Positions 34,508 to 42,883 of a stretch of 64,000 nt of DNA are shown here, piece by piece. The stretch is from an uncultured Eisenbergiella sp. Lineage in GTDB: Bacteria > Bacillota > Clostridia > Lachnospirales > Lachnospiraceae. Both the position numbers and the translations under genes were made by a program. The stretch's first letter is position 1. Every line of letters starts with the position of its first letter. The DNA lies in contig CAJUEL010000022.1 of the NCBI GenBank assembly GCA_910585455.1, forward strand, positions 1 to 64,000, in the 5' to 3' direction. The notes under the pieces were generated by a model, which made no database searches, had not been told where the DNA came from, and saw only the letters and a list, made by a program, of their open reading frames with translations.

Positions 34508-35422
34508 ATGAATACGGGTAATGATGTTGAAGCGGTTATAACGAGCTTTAATCAAAAGTCAATGGTTTATGAAGCGGTTTGCTCTCTGTGTCGTCAAACG
34601 GTAAAGCCGCAAAAAATTGTAATTGTGGATGATGGGACAACAGATGCGGCATCGATTGATATTTTGAAGCAGATTGAACATGACTGCAGGATACCTGTTC
34701 CGCTATCGGTCATCCGTCAGCCAAACAGAGGCGTTTCAGCGGCAAGAAATACGGGGATCAGTCAAACGCAGGCTCCTCTGGTATTGGTGCTCGATGGAGA
34801 TGATCATCTCGAACCGTCATTTATTGAAGAGGTGCGCGAACAATTATTGCAAAATCCCCAAATGGTTGCAGCGTCCTCATGGCTGCATACATTCGGCGTT
34901 CTTGACGCAATCGTGCGTCCGGACGGGGGAACTGTTTCCGCATTTCTTTCGCATAATTGCTGTCCGGCAACACATATTTTCCGCCGCGAAGCATGGCGGC
35001 AATGCGGTGGGTATGACGAAACGATGAAGAGCGGCTTTGAAGATTGGGATTTCTTCCTGAGCATGCTGGAGGCCGCTCCCGAATCCTGTATTGGAATCGT
35101 GGAAAAGCCGCTCATAAATTATCGGACAGCGCCCGCTTCCTCCAATATAAGAAGCATGGAAAAGCGGCTTTCGTTGATGCGCTATATCATTGAAAAGCAT
35201 GAAGCTGTTTACAAGGAGCATATTGCAGACGCCCTTTTGGGCATTGAAGCGATATCCATGTCCAGGCTTTATGGCTGGGAGGGTGAAATGATACATGCAC
35301 AATTGGCTGCCAAAGACCTGGACAGCTTATCAAGGGAATTTATGGAAAGTCCCTCTTATGGGGATGGCGGAATGGCAGCCGCCGTTCGTATTGTATCGGC
35401 GCAAATGAACGGTGCGCTGTAG
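34508..35422 (+). CDS. Family 2 glycosyltransferase
   Basis: The 304-residue protein has a GT-A fold: VEAVITSFNQ, IVIVDDGTTD, the QPNRGVSAARNTGIS motif and the DxD-type VLDGDDHLEP metal site, then an acceptor-side FEDWDFFLSMLEA. It lacks membrane helices. It probably transfers a sugar from a nucleotide donor to a surface glycan, glycopeptide or lipid. No other glycan genes lie nearby, so it is isolated. A TATAAT -10 element is seen around 34420; otherwise 34304-34507 holds only T-rich sequence. Confidence 0.88.
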   Translation: MNTGNDVEAVITSFNQKSMVYEAVCSLCRQTVKPQKIVIVDDGTTDAASIDILKQIEHDCRIPVPLSVIRQPNRGVSAARNTGISQTQAPLVLVLDGDDHLEPSFIEEVREQLLQNPQMVAASSWLHTFGVLDAIVRPDGGTVSAFLSHNCCPATHIFRREAWRQCGGYDETMKSGFEDWDFFLSMLEAAPESCIGIVEKPLINYRTAPASSNIRSMEKRLSLMRYIIEKHEAVYKEHIADALLGIEAISMSRLYGWEGEMIHAQLAAKDLDSLSREFMESPSYGDGGMAAAVRIVSAQMNGAL

Positions 35423-35469
35423 CTTATTGCCGCTGCGCTTTCTCAAATACCCGGCATGTATAATAAGAT

Positions 35470-35931
35470 TTACGAACACCTCCTGTACATGCTGTAAACC
35501 TTTACCAAAAACTGTTCATTCCCCGGCATTTGCCCGGAAAGGATTTCCTTTACAGAAAATCCAAAAGATTCATACAGCCTTTTGGCCGGTTCGTTCCCAA
35601 ATAATGCCTCAACATAAGAAATATTCTTTTCAACGGTCAGTGCGTGTGTAATGAGCTGCCTCCCGATGCCCTGCCGCTTCTTTTTGGGCAAAATATACAG
35701 CCATGCTATTTCTTCGTCTGAATAAGCGCAAAATCCCACCACGCGGTTTTCCATCAACGCAACATCAATATGCGCATATTCAAACAGCCCCTCCTTTTCC
35801 GCAACAATTTCCAGAGGCAGGAATGCCTCCTCCAGGGAAGCGCATTTCAATTCCTCTTTTCTCGCTTCATCGTGGATCTGACATATCTCTCCCCAATAGG
35901 AAGCATCATACTTTTTGATTGCAATATCCAT
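35470..35931 (-). CDS. GNAT-family N-acetyltransferase
   Basis: The 153-residue protein has a GNAT fold, with motif A in LYILPKKKRQGIGRQLITHAL (acetyl-CoA pyrophosphate loop RQGIGR) and a C-terminal ERFKRLYESFGF-like segment (AKRLYESFGFSVKEIL). The substrate is unknown. The start at 35931 follows GGGGTA; an in-frame start 12 bases earlier is possible. It converges on the glycosyltransferase gene. Confidence 0.88.
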   Translation of the reverse strand: MDIAIKKYDASYWGEICQIHDEARKEELKCASLEEAFLPLEIVAEKEGLFEYAHIDVALMENRVVGFCAYSDEEIAWLYILPKKKRQGIGRQLITHALTVEKNISYVEALFGNEPAKRLYESFGFSVKEILSGQMPGNEQFLVKVYSMYRRCS

Positions 35932-35984
35932 AAAATACCCCATAAATCAGTTTCATCAGCCATCACGCAAAGGGCTTCTCAATA

Positions 35985-36006
35985 AAGACAAGTCTGAACT
36001 GTTACA
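35985..36006. repeat. Fragment of the TCAGAC palindromic repeat family
   Basis: AGACAAGTCTGAACTGTTAC repeats 18 bases of the hairpin at 30673-30690 and ends in GTTAC like the elements at 3541 and 43766. It lies just downstream of the second ABC-F gene. Confidence 0.55.
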
Positions 36007-36038
36007 TTGCAATATAACGGTTCAGCCCCGCTCCCCTG

Positions 36039-37676
36039 TTATGAATTTTTCTGCGCCTGATAATTTTCATAATTGCCGATGTATGTGATCGCTTTTCCGT
36101 CGGCAATCTCAATGATTTTTCCCGCGAACTTATCAATGAAAAAGCGGTCATGGGAAACGATCAGCAATGTCCCGCTAAAATTCTCAATCGCTTCCTCCAA
36201 AGCCTCCCTGGTCGGGATATCGATATGATTGGTCGGCTCGTCGAAGATCAGCGTGTTCATCGACTGCTGCAGCAAAACCGCAAGCCGCAGCCGGATTCTT
36301 TCCCCGCCCGATAAGCTTCCGACGCTTTTTGCCACATTTTCCTTATCAAAGTGAAACCGGAACAGAACGGAACGCGCCTTTTCCTCGCCCATGCCGGCTT
36401 CATGCTGGAAATAATCCAATACCTGCTGCCTGTCGTCTCTGAAATTGATGATTTGGGGAAGATAACCAATCCGGACCCCCGGTGAAATCGCAACCTCCCC
36501 ATGATAAGGCAAATCCTGTTCCCCTAAAATGGTTTTCAGAATCGATGTTTTTCCGCTGCCGTTATTGCCAATCATAAAAGCGCGTTCCCCCACGCCCACA
36601 TAAAAGCTGGCGTCGTCAACAATTGTACGGTCGTCCCCCGCTAAAATCCCAAGGTGGCTGACCTCCAGGGCGCGTTTGCCGCCCTTGCCGCGCTCATCAA
36701 AGCCCATGTTAAGACGGCTCGCCCTATAGGGCTTTTTCAGCGCCATCTTTTCCTTCTCCCGCTCAATGCGGGCAAACATGACCCCGGCTTTCCTTGTCAT
36801 AACCTTGCTGTTTGTCGCCATCCCGGCCTGCGCCATACGGGTGGCTCTGTCCTCCAGACGCTTGAAGTACGCCTGCTGCTCTACCCAGTTTTCCAGCAGC
36901 TGATTATAACGTCTTTCTTTTTCGATCAGATATCCCGAATAATTCGTGTTATAAACCGTCGCCTCTCCATTGTCGATCTCCAAAAGCTTGCTGCTCACAT
37001 TATCCAGAAATCTCCGGTCGTGAGACACGATCACAACCGCCCCCTGAAATGCCTTTATGTAATTTTCCAGCCACTCAATTCTTTTGACATCCAGATGGTT
37101 TGTCGGCTCATCCAGCAAAAACAGATCCGGCTTCCGAAGCAGACCTTTCGCCAGATGGACCAGCGTTTTTTCTCCGCCGCTTAAGCTGTTATAATTTTGA
37201 CGGCGCATCTCTTCCCGAATCTGCAGTCCGCTGCAAACCATGTTGATTTCCGTATCAATTTCATAGCCGCCGCTGTCCTGAAATCTTTGCTGCAGCCTGC
37301 TGGCCCGGTTCGCCATGCGGTCATACTCCTCCGCAGAGGATACCGTCATCATTTTTTCATAGATGCGGTTTATTTCGTTTTCTATCTCAAGTACTTCGGC
37401 AAAGCCCTCCCTGAAAATATCCTCCACAATCCGATCATCCCTTTGATCCGGTGAAGTCTGGTCCAGATAAGCCACCCGCGCATCCTTCTTAACGCTGATG
37501 GTTCCGCTATCGCACTTTTCAATTCGTGCAATCATTTTCAAAAGAGTCGATTTGCCGCCTCCATTCGGTCCTATGATGGAAATTCTCTCTCCTTCATTTA
37601 ATGAAAAGGACAACTCTTCAAATACCGGTCCATAACCGAAATCCTTACTCACCCTGTTAATATCCAGAATTAACAT
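36039..37676 (-). CDS. ABC-F ATP-binding protein behind an attenuator
   Basis: The 545-residue protein has two ABC domains: domain 1 with GPNGGGKST (about residue 36), LSGGEK and LFLLDEPTNHLD; domain 2 with GNNGSGKTS, LSGGERIRL and IFDEPTNHID; and an ~80-residue linker between them. It has no membrane helix. The upstream region carries a consensus promoter, a 28-codon leader peptide with a strong ribosome site, and a terminator hairpin before the gene. That is the architecture of antibiotic-induced ABC-F resistance genes (Vga/Lsa/VmlR-like). The specific antibiotic class cannot be inferred from sequence. The ATG uses a repeat-derived AGGGGG ribosome site. Confidence 0.92.
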   Translation of the reverse strand: MLILDINRVSKDFGYGPVFEELSFSLNEGERISIIGPNGGGKSTLLKMIARIEKCDSGTISVKKDARVAYLDQTSPDQRDDRIVEDIFREGFAEVLEIENEINRIYEKMMTVSSAEEYDRMANRASRLQQRFQDSGGYEIDTEINMVCSGLQIREEMRRQNYNSLSGGEKTLVHLAKGLLRKPDLFLLDEPTNHLDVKRIEWLENYIKAFQGAVVIVSHDRRFLDNVSSKLLEIDNGEATVYNTNYSGYLIEKERRYNQLLENWVEQQAYFKRLEDRATRMAQAGMATNSKVMTRKAGVMFARIEREKEKMALKKPYRASRLNMGFDERGKGGKRALEVSHLGILAGDDRTIVDDASFYVGVGERAFMIGNNGSGKTSILKTILGEQDLPYHGEVAISPGVRIGYLPQIINFRDDRQQVLDYFQHEAGMGEEKARSVLFRFHFDKENVAKSVGSLSGGERIRLRLAVLLQQSMNTLIFDEPTNHIDIPTREALEEAIENFSGTLLIVSHDRFFIDKFAGKIIEIADGKAITYIGNYENYQAQKNS

Positions 37677-37679
37677 TTT

Positions 37680-37718
37680 TATACCCCCTTGTGCGCTTTA
37701 GCGCACATACCAATCAAT
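37680..37718. repeat. Dispersed start-site hairpin repeat, copy C
   Basis: TATACCCCC, a GTGCGC-TTTA-GCGCAC hairpin and CAATCAAT, matching copies A and B. On the minus strand it reads into GGGGGTATAAAA and the ABC-F ATG. It also encodes a nine-codon ORF, MCAKAHKGV, whose TAA is one base from that ATG. Confidence 0.75.
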
Positions 37719-37753
37719 AAAAAGCGCCACGGCTTCTTATACCGTGACGCTTT
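37719..37753 (-). terminator. Attenuator terminator upstream of the ABC-F gene
   Basis: On the minus strand AAAGCGTCACGG pairs with CCGTGGCGCTTT (one mismatch) around a 9-base loop, followed by a T-run. It sits between the leader peptide and the ABC-F gene, so it should stop transcription unless an alternative structure forms. A 10-bp TATATGTAAA palindrome at 37770-37790, between leader and terminator, could be part of that switch. Confidence 0.75.
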
Positions 37754-37792
37754 ACCTGTTCTGTTCTTTATATGTAAAATTTACATATACCT

Positions 37793-37879
37793 TCAAACAT
37801 TACCTTCGATATCCCGGGGAGACTGCCTGACATTACACCTTACCGCTATAAAATTACCGTGATTCAGTCTGATCGTCAT
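37793..37879 (-). CDS. Leader peptide of the ABC-F attenuator
   Basis: A 28-codon ORF starting MTIRLNHGNFIAV and ending DIEGNV. AAAGGAGG lies seven bases before the ATG, one of the best ribosome sites in the window. It is 60 bases from a consensus promoter and ~40 bases ahead of the terminator. The position matches leaders whose stalled translation switches on antibiotic-resistance genes. The sequence itself matches nothing I recognise. Confidence 0.65.
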   Translation of the reverse strand: MTIRLNHGNFIAVRCNVRQSPRDIEGNV

Positions 37880-37945
37880 GACGCTGCCTCCTTTCCTCTC
37901 AAATTCATCGCTGCTTACGTTTCCTGCCGCATTGCTGACTCTTCG

Positions 37946-37974
37946 AGTATATCAATATCCCGCATCATTGTCAA
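37946..37974 (-). promoter_or_regulatory. Consensus promoter of the ABC-F leader
   Basis: TTGACA, 17 bases, TATACT on the minus strand. It predicts a start near 37939 and a ~260-base leader RNA before the ABC-F ATG. The promoter overlaps the end of a degraded gene. Confidence 0.8.
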
Positions 37975-38290
37975 TCCATAAATCTGCGGCTAAACAGTTA
38001 TCGTCTGTTTTTTTCAAAACCCACTCCGCCATATCTCTGACCTCTTTCCGTTCGTCCGGTATCCCGCTGATGCCGCATTTCTTCTCCCGTCGGTCAGATA
38101 GTATTTTGCGATACATCCCCGCACATTGTCCGGAATGCGGTACTTTCCATACCAATGTGAGCAAACCGCAATTGCCTCTGCCCACGGATAGTTCTCCACC
38201 ATGGAAACAGGGATAATCGATCTGTCCAGCAGCGGTTTTTTTCTTTTCCGCCGCTGGGCAGATTACTTCATCCACATTATCGTGTTTCAA
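37952..38290 (-). pseudogene. Degraded gene with two apparent frameshifts
   Basis: No single frame is convincing. A composite reads through cleanly: DEVICPAAEKKK in one frame, then after a run of seven As the second frame gives SMVENYPWAEAIAVCSHWY and RIPDNVRGCIAKYYLTDG. It then returns to the first frame for ERKEVRDMAEWVLKKTDDN to a stop. I do not recognise the family. It follows the ABC-2 permease gene with slight overlap and has probably lost function. Confidence 0.5.
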
Positions 38291-38993
38291 TTCTTTTCAG
38301 TAAAATAACGCATAAAAGCACAGATGCAAAGAAGATAACAAATAAGGGCCAGAGGTGGTGTCCAGCTAACGAGTTCTCTGCCATCAGCACATATCCCCAG
38401 GTAGCTGGGAATAATTTTCCGACAAACTCAAACGCTTTCGGAAGCAAGTCGGCTGGGAACATTATTCCAGACAACATGGTAGACGGTATGAAGATCAAAA
38501 TGGAAAACATAGATGTATTTGCTGTGTTCTTTACCGCTAAACCGATGATACTGGAAATACCCAGTGATACAGCAATTAAGATAATCACTCCGCAAAAATG
38601 CGCTCCCGGATTTTCCGGGATTTTTGCGTCAAAAGCAATCGGAGCAATCACATAAAGTATAGCGCTCATAATGAGCAGGTGAACAAATGCGGAAATATTT
38701 GTCAACATTAGCCCCAGCAACAGAGGCACACCGTTTGCTTGATAGGCGTTTTTGATGTCACTTCTGTAAATTTCCGCAAGCGATGGCGGCAGCCCAATCA
38801 ATGCGCCCATCGAAACTGCAAACACCGTCATAGAGGCTATCAGCGTATCCGTCGTCTCCGGCATGATGGATGTAAAAATTCCCCCCATGATTGCAAAAAA
38901 TATGAGCGGCACGGCATAACAGGTAATCAACATCGTCCGGCTGCGCAGATCGAGTTTCCACTGTAAGACAGCGCTATATAAAAATCCGTTCAT
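38277..38993 (-). CDS. ABC-2 type exporter permease (MerR-linked)
   Basis: The 238-residue protein has six hydrophobic helices and the ABC-2 look (LDLRSRTMLITCYAVPLIFFAIMG at the start; PSTMLSGIMFPADLLPKAFEFV near the end). It overlaps the ATPase gene by four bases. Together with the ATPase and MerR regulator it forms a compact operon typical of drug or peptide efflux. Confidence 0.9.
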   Translation of the reverse strand: MNGFLYSAVLQWKLDLRSRTMLITCYAVPLIFFAIMGGIFTSIMPETTDTLIASMTVFAVSMGALIGLPPSLAEIYRSDIKNAYQANGVPLLLGLMLTNISAFVHLLIMSAILYVIAPIAFDAKIPENPGAHFCGVIILIAVSLGISSIIGLAVKNTANTSMFSILIFIPSTMLSGIMFPADLLPKAFEFVGKLFPATWGYVLMAENSLAGHHLWPLFVIFFASVLLCVILLKRIETR

Positions 38994-39805
38994 CGGTTAT
39001 CCTCCCTTGCTATCTTTACGAAATGCTGCTCCAATGAGCCCCGATCTACCTGGATGTCTTGAATGACAATATTCCTTTTTTGATAGTCCTGAAGTATAAC
39101 AATCAAGCCGGGGCCGATGTTGTCCACCTCAAAATCCTTTGCCTCTCGGTTCGTTTTAATGTGGACATTGTAGTGTGTTCCTACTTTTTCTGTCAGTTCC
39201 GCAACGGTTCCTGTAAACGCAATCAGGCCGTCTTTGAGAATTGCAATGCTGTCGCAGAGATTTTCGACTTCGGCCATATCATGACTGGCTAAAAGAATCG
39301 TTTTCCCCGTGTTTTTCAATGTACGAATATATTCGTGGAGAGCAATTCGTCCCTCTACATCAAGTCCTGCGGTTGGCTCGTCAAGAAATAAAATGTCGGG
39401 ATTGCTGATGAGGGCCAGTGCCAAATGAAGCCGCCGTTTCTGCCCGGTTGACATTTCCCGATATTTCTTATTTGCTAAGTGCTCTATCCCTAATGCCGCC
39501 AGCATGGAGGTGTCTGCGGATACTTTGTTCCATTTCGCAAAAAGGCGAACAGCCTCCATCCCCTTGATATAGGCTGGCAGAGAAGCAGACTGTAATTGAA
39601 TCCCTACACTGCCATTTACGGATATATTACCGCTGTCATATTTCCTCAAGCCCTCAATACATTCAAGCGTAGTTGTCTTTCCCGCGCCATTTACACCTAA
39701 CAAGGCAAATACATCCCCTTTGCGCACACACAGGTCAATGCCCTTTAACACCTCTTTTTTCCCATAGCTTTTCCGCAATCCCTTCACTTGCAATGCGTCT
39801 GTCAT
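38990..39805 (-). CDS. ABC exporter ATP-binding subunit (MerR-linked)
   Basis: The 271-residue ATPase has Walker A GVNGAGKTT, signature MSTGQKRRLHLALAL (STGQ instead of SGGQ, common in ABC-2 ATPases), Walker B ILFLDEPTAGLD and the switch His in LLASHDMAEVE. AGGAGGAA precedes the ATG at 39805, which overlaps the MerR stop (ATGA). A 33-residue N-terminal extension in frame is rejected. Confidence 0.92.
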   Translation of the reverse strand: MTDALQVKGLRKSYGKKEVLKGIDLCVRKGDVFALLGVNGAGKTTTLECIEGLRKYDSGNISVNGSVGIQLQSASLPAYIKGMEAVRLFAKWNKVSADTSMLAALGIEHLANKKYREMSTGQKRRLHLALALISNPDILFLDEPTAGLDVEGRIALHEYIRTLKNTGKTILLASHDMAEVENLCDSIAILKDGLIAFTGTVAELTEKVGTHYNVHIKTNREAKDFEVDNIGPGLIVILQDYQKRNIVIQDIQVDRGSLEQHFVKIAREDNR

Positions 39806-40608
39806 GTTACTTCCTCCTGAAATGGATTTACCCCCAAATTTGAAAAATAAGCGCCTAATGCTGGTTCGATAAAGGCGTTTGCCCTGGCTTGCTTCTGCTT
39901 CCATTCTTGATTGAGTTCGTCAATCTCTCCCATCTGCATGAGCTTAGGGAGCATGGCGGTGTCCCCATCTGTGAACTCCAAAATTAAGTCCCAGTAGTCT
40001 TTTGCAAATTGTATTCCTCTCTGCCCTCCCGCTGGCACCCCATCTTCTTGCAGCCGGATTGCCTCATCTTGAAGATGCAAGAATCTTTGTAAGAATGCCA
40101 GACCGCTTTCCTTGTCAAATCGGCTGCGAATATGATCCAGTGTTTCGCTGTCAAAGTGCTTGATGAGCCAATAAAAATCATTTTTCATTTCCAGATTGAC
40201 GATGATGTCCGCATATTTTTTGAAATCTACCGACTGCATTTCAAGCACTTCAGTTTTCAATGCCTCGATTGCCGATAGCGATTCTGTCATATCTGCTATC
40301 TTTTTGCGGATGGCAGCGGCTTGCTCTGAAAGAATTTGTGCTACATCAGCCGGAGCATCCAGCGGGATCAATCTGTCCCTGATGTCATCTAAAGAGAAAC
40401 CCAAATGCTTTAAGGACAGTATCTGGTGCAGCTTGACAATATCTTTATTTGTATAAAGCCTGCGGCCTCCGTCGCTCATAGCTGATGGCGAGAGCAGTCC
40501 CTCTTTATCGTAGTGCTGCAAAGTTCGGACGGTCACATCCATCCTTTTTGCAACTTCACCTACAGTCATATATCCCTGTGGGATAGCTCTATATTTTTCC
40601 ACGTTCAA
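39802..40608 (-). CDS. MerR-family transcriptional regulator
   Basis: The 268-residue regulator has a MerR winged helix (YMTVGEVAKRMDVTVRTLQHYDKEGLL), a dimerisation coiled coil (~residues 85-130) and a C-terminal ligand-binding region resembling the TipAS-type helical domain (~residues 140-265). It is first in the operon with the ABC exporter and probably senses a cationic or hydrophobic drug. The promoter at 40625 has the 19-bp spacer that MerR proteins twist into activity. Confidence 0.92.
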   Translation of the reverse strand: MNVEKYRAIPQGYMTVGEVAKRMDVTVRTLQHYDKEGLLSPSAMSDGGRRLYTNKDIVKLHQILSLKHLGFSLDDIRDRLIPLDAPADVAQILSEQAAAIRKKIADMTESLSAIEALKTEVLEMQSVDFKKYADIIVNLEMKNDFYWLIKHFDSETLDHIRSRFDKESGLAFLQRFLHLQDEAIRLQEDGVPAGGQRGIQFAKDYWDLILEFTDGDTAMLPKLMQMGEIDELNQEWKQKQARANAFIEPALGAYFSNLGVNPFQEEVT

Positions 40609-40624
40609 AACACCTCCTGCGGGT

Positions 40625-40655
40625 AGTATAATTCATTACGTAGCGTCATGAGCAA
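40625..40655 (-). promoter_or_regulatory. MerR-type promoter with a 19-bp spacer
   Basis: TTGCTC and TATACT on the minus strand are 19 bases apart, with the spacer reading ATGACGCTACGTAATGAAT. The TGACG..CGTAA half-dyad between the elements is the usual MerR-family operator form. Confidence 0.75.
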
Positions 40656-41067
40656 GACCTTTTCGTATTTTTCTTATTATCGGCAGCACTGCTATCCCCG
40701 TTGCGTCCACACCCGGATCGTTCCGGATGCGGCTCCATCGTGAACGACCGGTTTGACTATACATAGATCATCATCTGCCCCATCCTGGCCGGGCAGTAAC
40801 ATAGCAGCAACAATAGTTCCTTTTCACGGGATGGAAAGAAACCGCCAGGATTCTATAAAACTGCCAAAATAAAATGTTTACATGAACAGAATAATCCATT
40901 AAAATAAAATACAGGAAACGGACTTTATTGGAAAGACCGTAAGCTGTATGTAGCATGGAAATGAAACAATCCTGTCCGCATCAGCGCACAAATATCGGCA
41001 AAATATTCGCATCTTATCGCAATTCCGAATCTATGATAAAACAGACATCAGGAGACTGCAACGCATC
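40656..41067. other. Intergenic stretch without recognisable genes
   Basis: This gap lies between the MerR promoter and the phosphoesterase fusion. A 61-codon frame on the minus strand is Cys/Tyr/Arg-rich without a ribosome site and is not credible. AGGAGA lies 16 bases ahead of the ATG at 41068. I see no RNA gene or clear hairpin terminator. Confidence 0.5.
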
Positions 41068-42747
41068 ATGAAAACAACCATACAGAAAATCGACGCAAAA
41101 CCAGGCCAGCGCATCATCGCCATGAGCGACATTCATGGGCATGTGGACAACATGGTGCAGCTGCTTCGGAAGCTGCACTACGACAGGGATGATATCCTCG
41201 TCATCGCAGGCGACCTTGTGGACAAGGGACCTGACAGCCTGCAAACCGTGCGTTATATCATGGATCTGTCATCGAAAAATCAGGTGTACGTTTCCATGGG
41301 AAACGTGGACGAATACCGCCTGCACATCCTCTGCGATACAGCCAGGGGAAGCGACGGGCGGTTCTGTGATTTTGTCATCTGGCAGCAAAAGCGCTGGGGC
41401 TGCGGACTTCTTCTGGATATGCTGGCAGGGCTCGGCATTTCTTTGGCGCATCTGACTTTGGAAAATGCAGGCGCCATACGGACGCGCCTGCAGGAGCATT
41501 ACGCTCCGGAAATCCGTTTCCTGCAGCAGCTCCCCACCATTCTGGATATGGATTCCTATATCTTCGTACACGGCGGCATACCCACCGACGATTTGGAAAG
41601 CCTTGCGGGAACCGAGCGGCATGACTGGCTGAAAAACGACCGTTTCTACGAAAAAGGCTATCGCTTTTCAAAATGTGTGGTGACAGGGCACTGGCCTGTG
41701 TGCCTTTATATCCATGAAAAAGAAGACTTAAAGCCGATCTTTAACTATGACCGCAAAATCATCTGCATGGACGGCGGCTGCGGCATACAGGAGGCCGGGC
41801 AGCTCAACGCGCTCATTTTCCCGGATAAGGACGCCGACATGCGGGAAATTTGCTGGGATTTTGCCGACGGCTTCCCGTCCATGACCGCGCTGGAACGACA
41901 GGAAAAAAAGCCGTTTTCTCTGTACATCCAGTATTTTGACAGCCGGATAGACCGGCTTTGTGAACAGGAGGATATCGTGCTCTGCCACCACCAAAGCAGC
42001 GGTAAAAAGCTGTGGGTACCCTCCTGCTTTCTCTACAGGGAGGATGACGGGAGCTGGCATGTGGATAACTACAATGATGCGGCGCTCGAAGTCTTCCCCG
42101 GCGATCGGATTTCCACCATCTACCGCAACGCCTCCGGCTGTTACGGTAAAATTGACGGGATACTGGGCTGGTATCACGGCCGCTATGAGGAAGCCCCGGC
42201 GGCCATGGCGCTGCTGCCCGGACGCCCACAGGAGGAAAAAGCGCGCAGGCCGCGGGAGACCGCCGTTTATGACCTGCTGGACAGGCTCGGTATCTCCTAT
42301 TCCTGCGTCGATCACAGGGAGGCAAAAACATTGCAGGCCTGCCAAAAGGTGGATGCCATTCTGGACGCGGTCATCTGTAAAAACCTCTTTCTGCGCAACC
42401 AGCAGGCAACCCGTTTTTATCTGCTGATGATGCCGGGCAGCAAAAAATTTAAGACAAAGGAGCTGTCCGGGCAGATCGGAAGCGCCCGCCTTTCCTTTGC
42501 GGAAAGCGAATATATGGAACAATTCCTGCAAATTTCTCCCGGGTCAGTCAGCGTCATGGGACTGATGAACGATGCGCAAAACCAGGTGCAGCTTTTGATC
42601 GATCGGGATATCCTGGACGGAGAATATTTCGGCTGCCACCCCTGCGTCAATACCAGCAGCATCCGTCTGCGGGTACATGATCTGCTGGAAAGCATCCTGC
42701 CCGCCATCCATCATGAGCCGCTTGTGGTGGAACTGCGGGGAGAATAG
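41068..42747 (+). CDS. Metallophosphoesterase fused to a ProX/YbaK tRNA-editing-like domain
   Basis: The 559-residue protein joins two families. Residues ~15-240 are a PPP-like metallophosphoesterase: DIHGH (Asp21, His23), AGDLVDKGPDS (Asp49), GNVDEY in place of the usual GNHE, VHGGIP and VTGHWPVCLY. A ~100-residue beta-rich middle follows. Residues ~395-555 resemble free-standing ProX prolyl-tRNA deacylases (CKNLFLRN with Lys438, KELSGQIGSARLSFA, PGSVSVMGLMND). The ProX part would clear Ala or Cys from mischarged tRNA-Pro; the substrate of the phosphatase part is unknown. tRNA-Pro lies 1.2 kb downstream, perhaps by chance. Confidence 0.85.
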   Translation: MKTTIQKIDAKPGQRIIAMSDIHGHVDNMVQLLRKLHYDRDDILVIAGDLVDKGPDSLQTVRYIMDLSSKNQVYVSMGNVDEYRLHILCDTARGSDGRFCDFVIWQQKRWGCGLLLDMLAGLGISLAHLTLENAGAIRTRLQEHYAPEIRFLQQLPTILDMDSYIFVHGGIPTDDLESLAGTERHDWLKNDRFYEKGYRFSKCVVTGHWPVCLYIHEKEDLKPIFNYDRKIICMDGGCGIQEAGQLNALIFPDKDADMREICWDFADGFPSMTALERQEKKPFSLYIQYFDSRIDRLCEQEDIVLCHHQSSGKKLWVPSCFLYREDDGSWHVDNYNDAALEVFPGDRISTIYRNASGCYGKIDGILGWYHGRYEEAPAAMALLPGRPQEEKARRPRETAVYDLLDRLGISYSCVDHREAKTLQACQKVDAILDAVICKNLFLRNQQATRFYLLMMPGSKKFKTKELSGQIGSARLSFAESEYMEQFLQISPGSVSVMGLMNDAQNQVQLLIDRDILDGEYFGCHPCVNTSSIRLRVHDLLESILPAIHHEPLVVELRGE

Positions 42748-42883
42748 GCTCCGTATATTTCAGATTCCATACACATGACAGGAACATCCAGTGTTTTATG
42801 AAATATAAAATTAAACATGAGAGGTCATTTTCATAACGTTTGTGCCTGCGCAAAAGGAAAGGAATGGAGATAATATAAAACGT

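Noticed and set aside
40771..40956. 61-codon minus-strand frame
   Set aside because: No ribosome site or recognisable motif; Cys/Tyr/Arg-rich end looks random.
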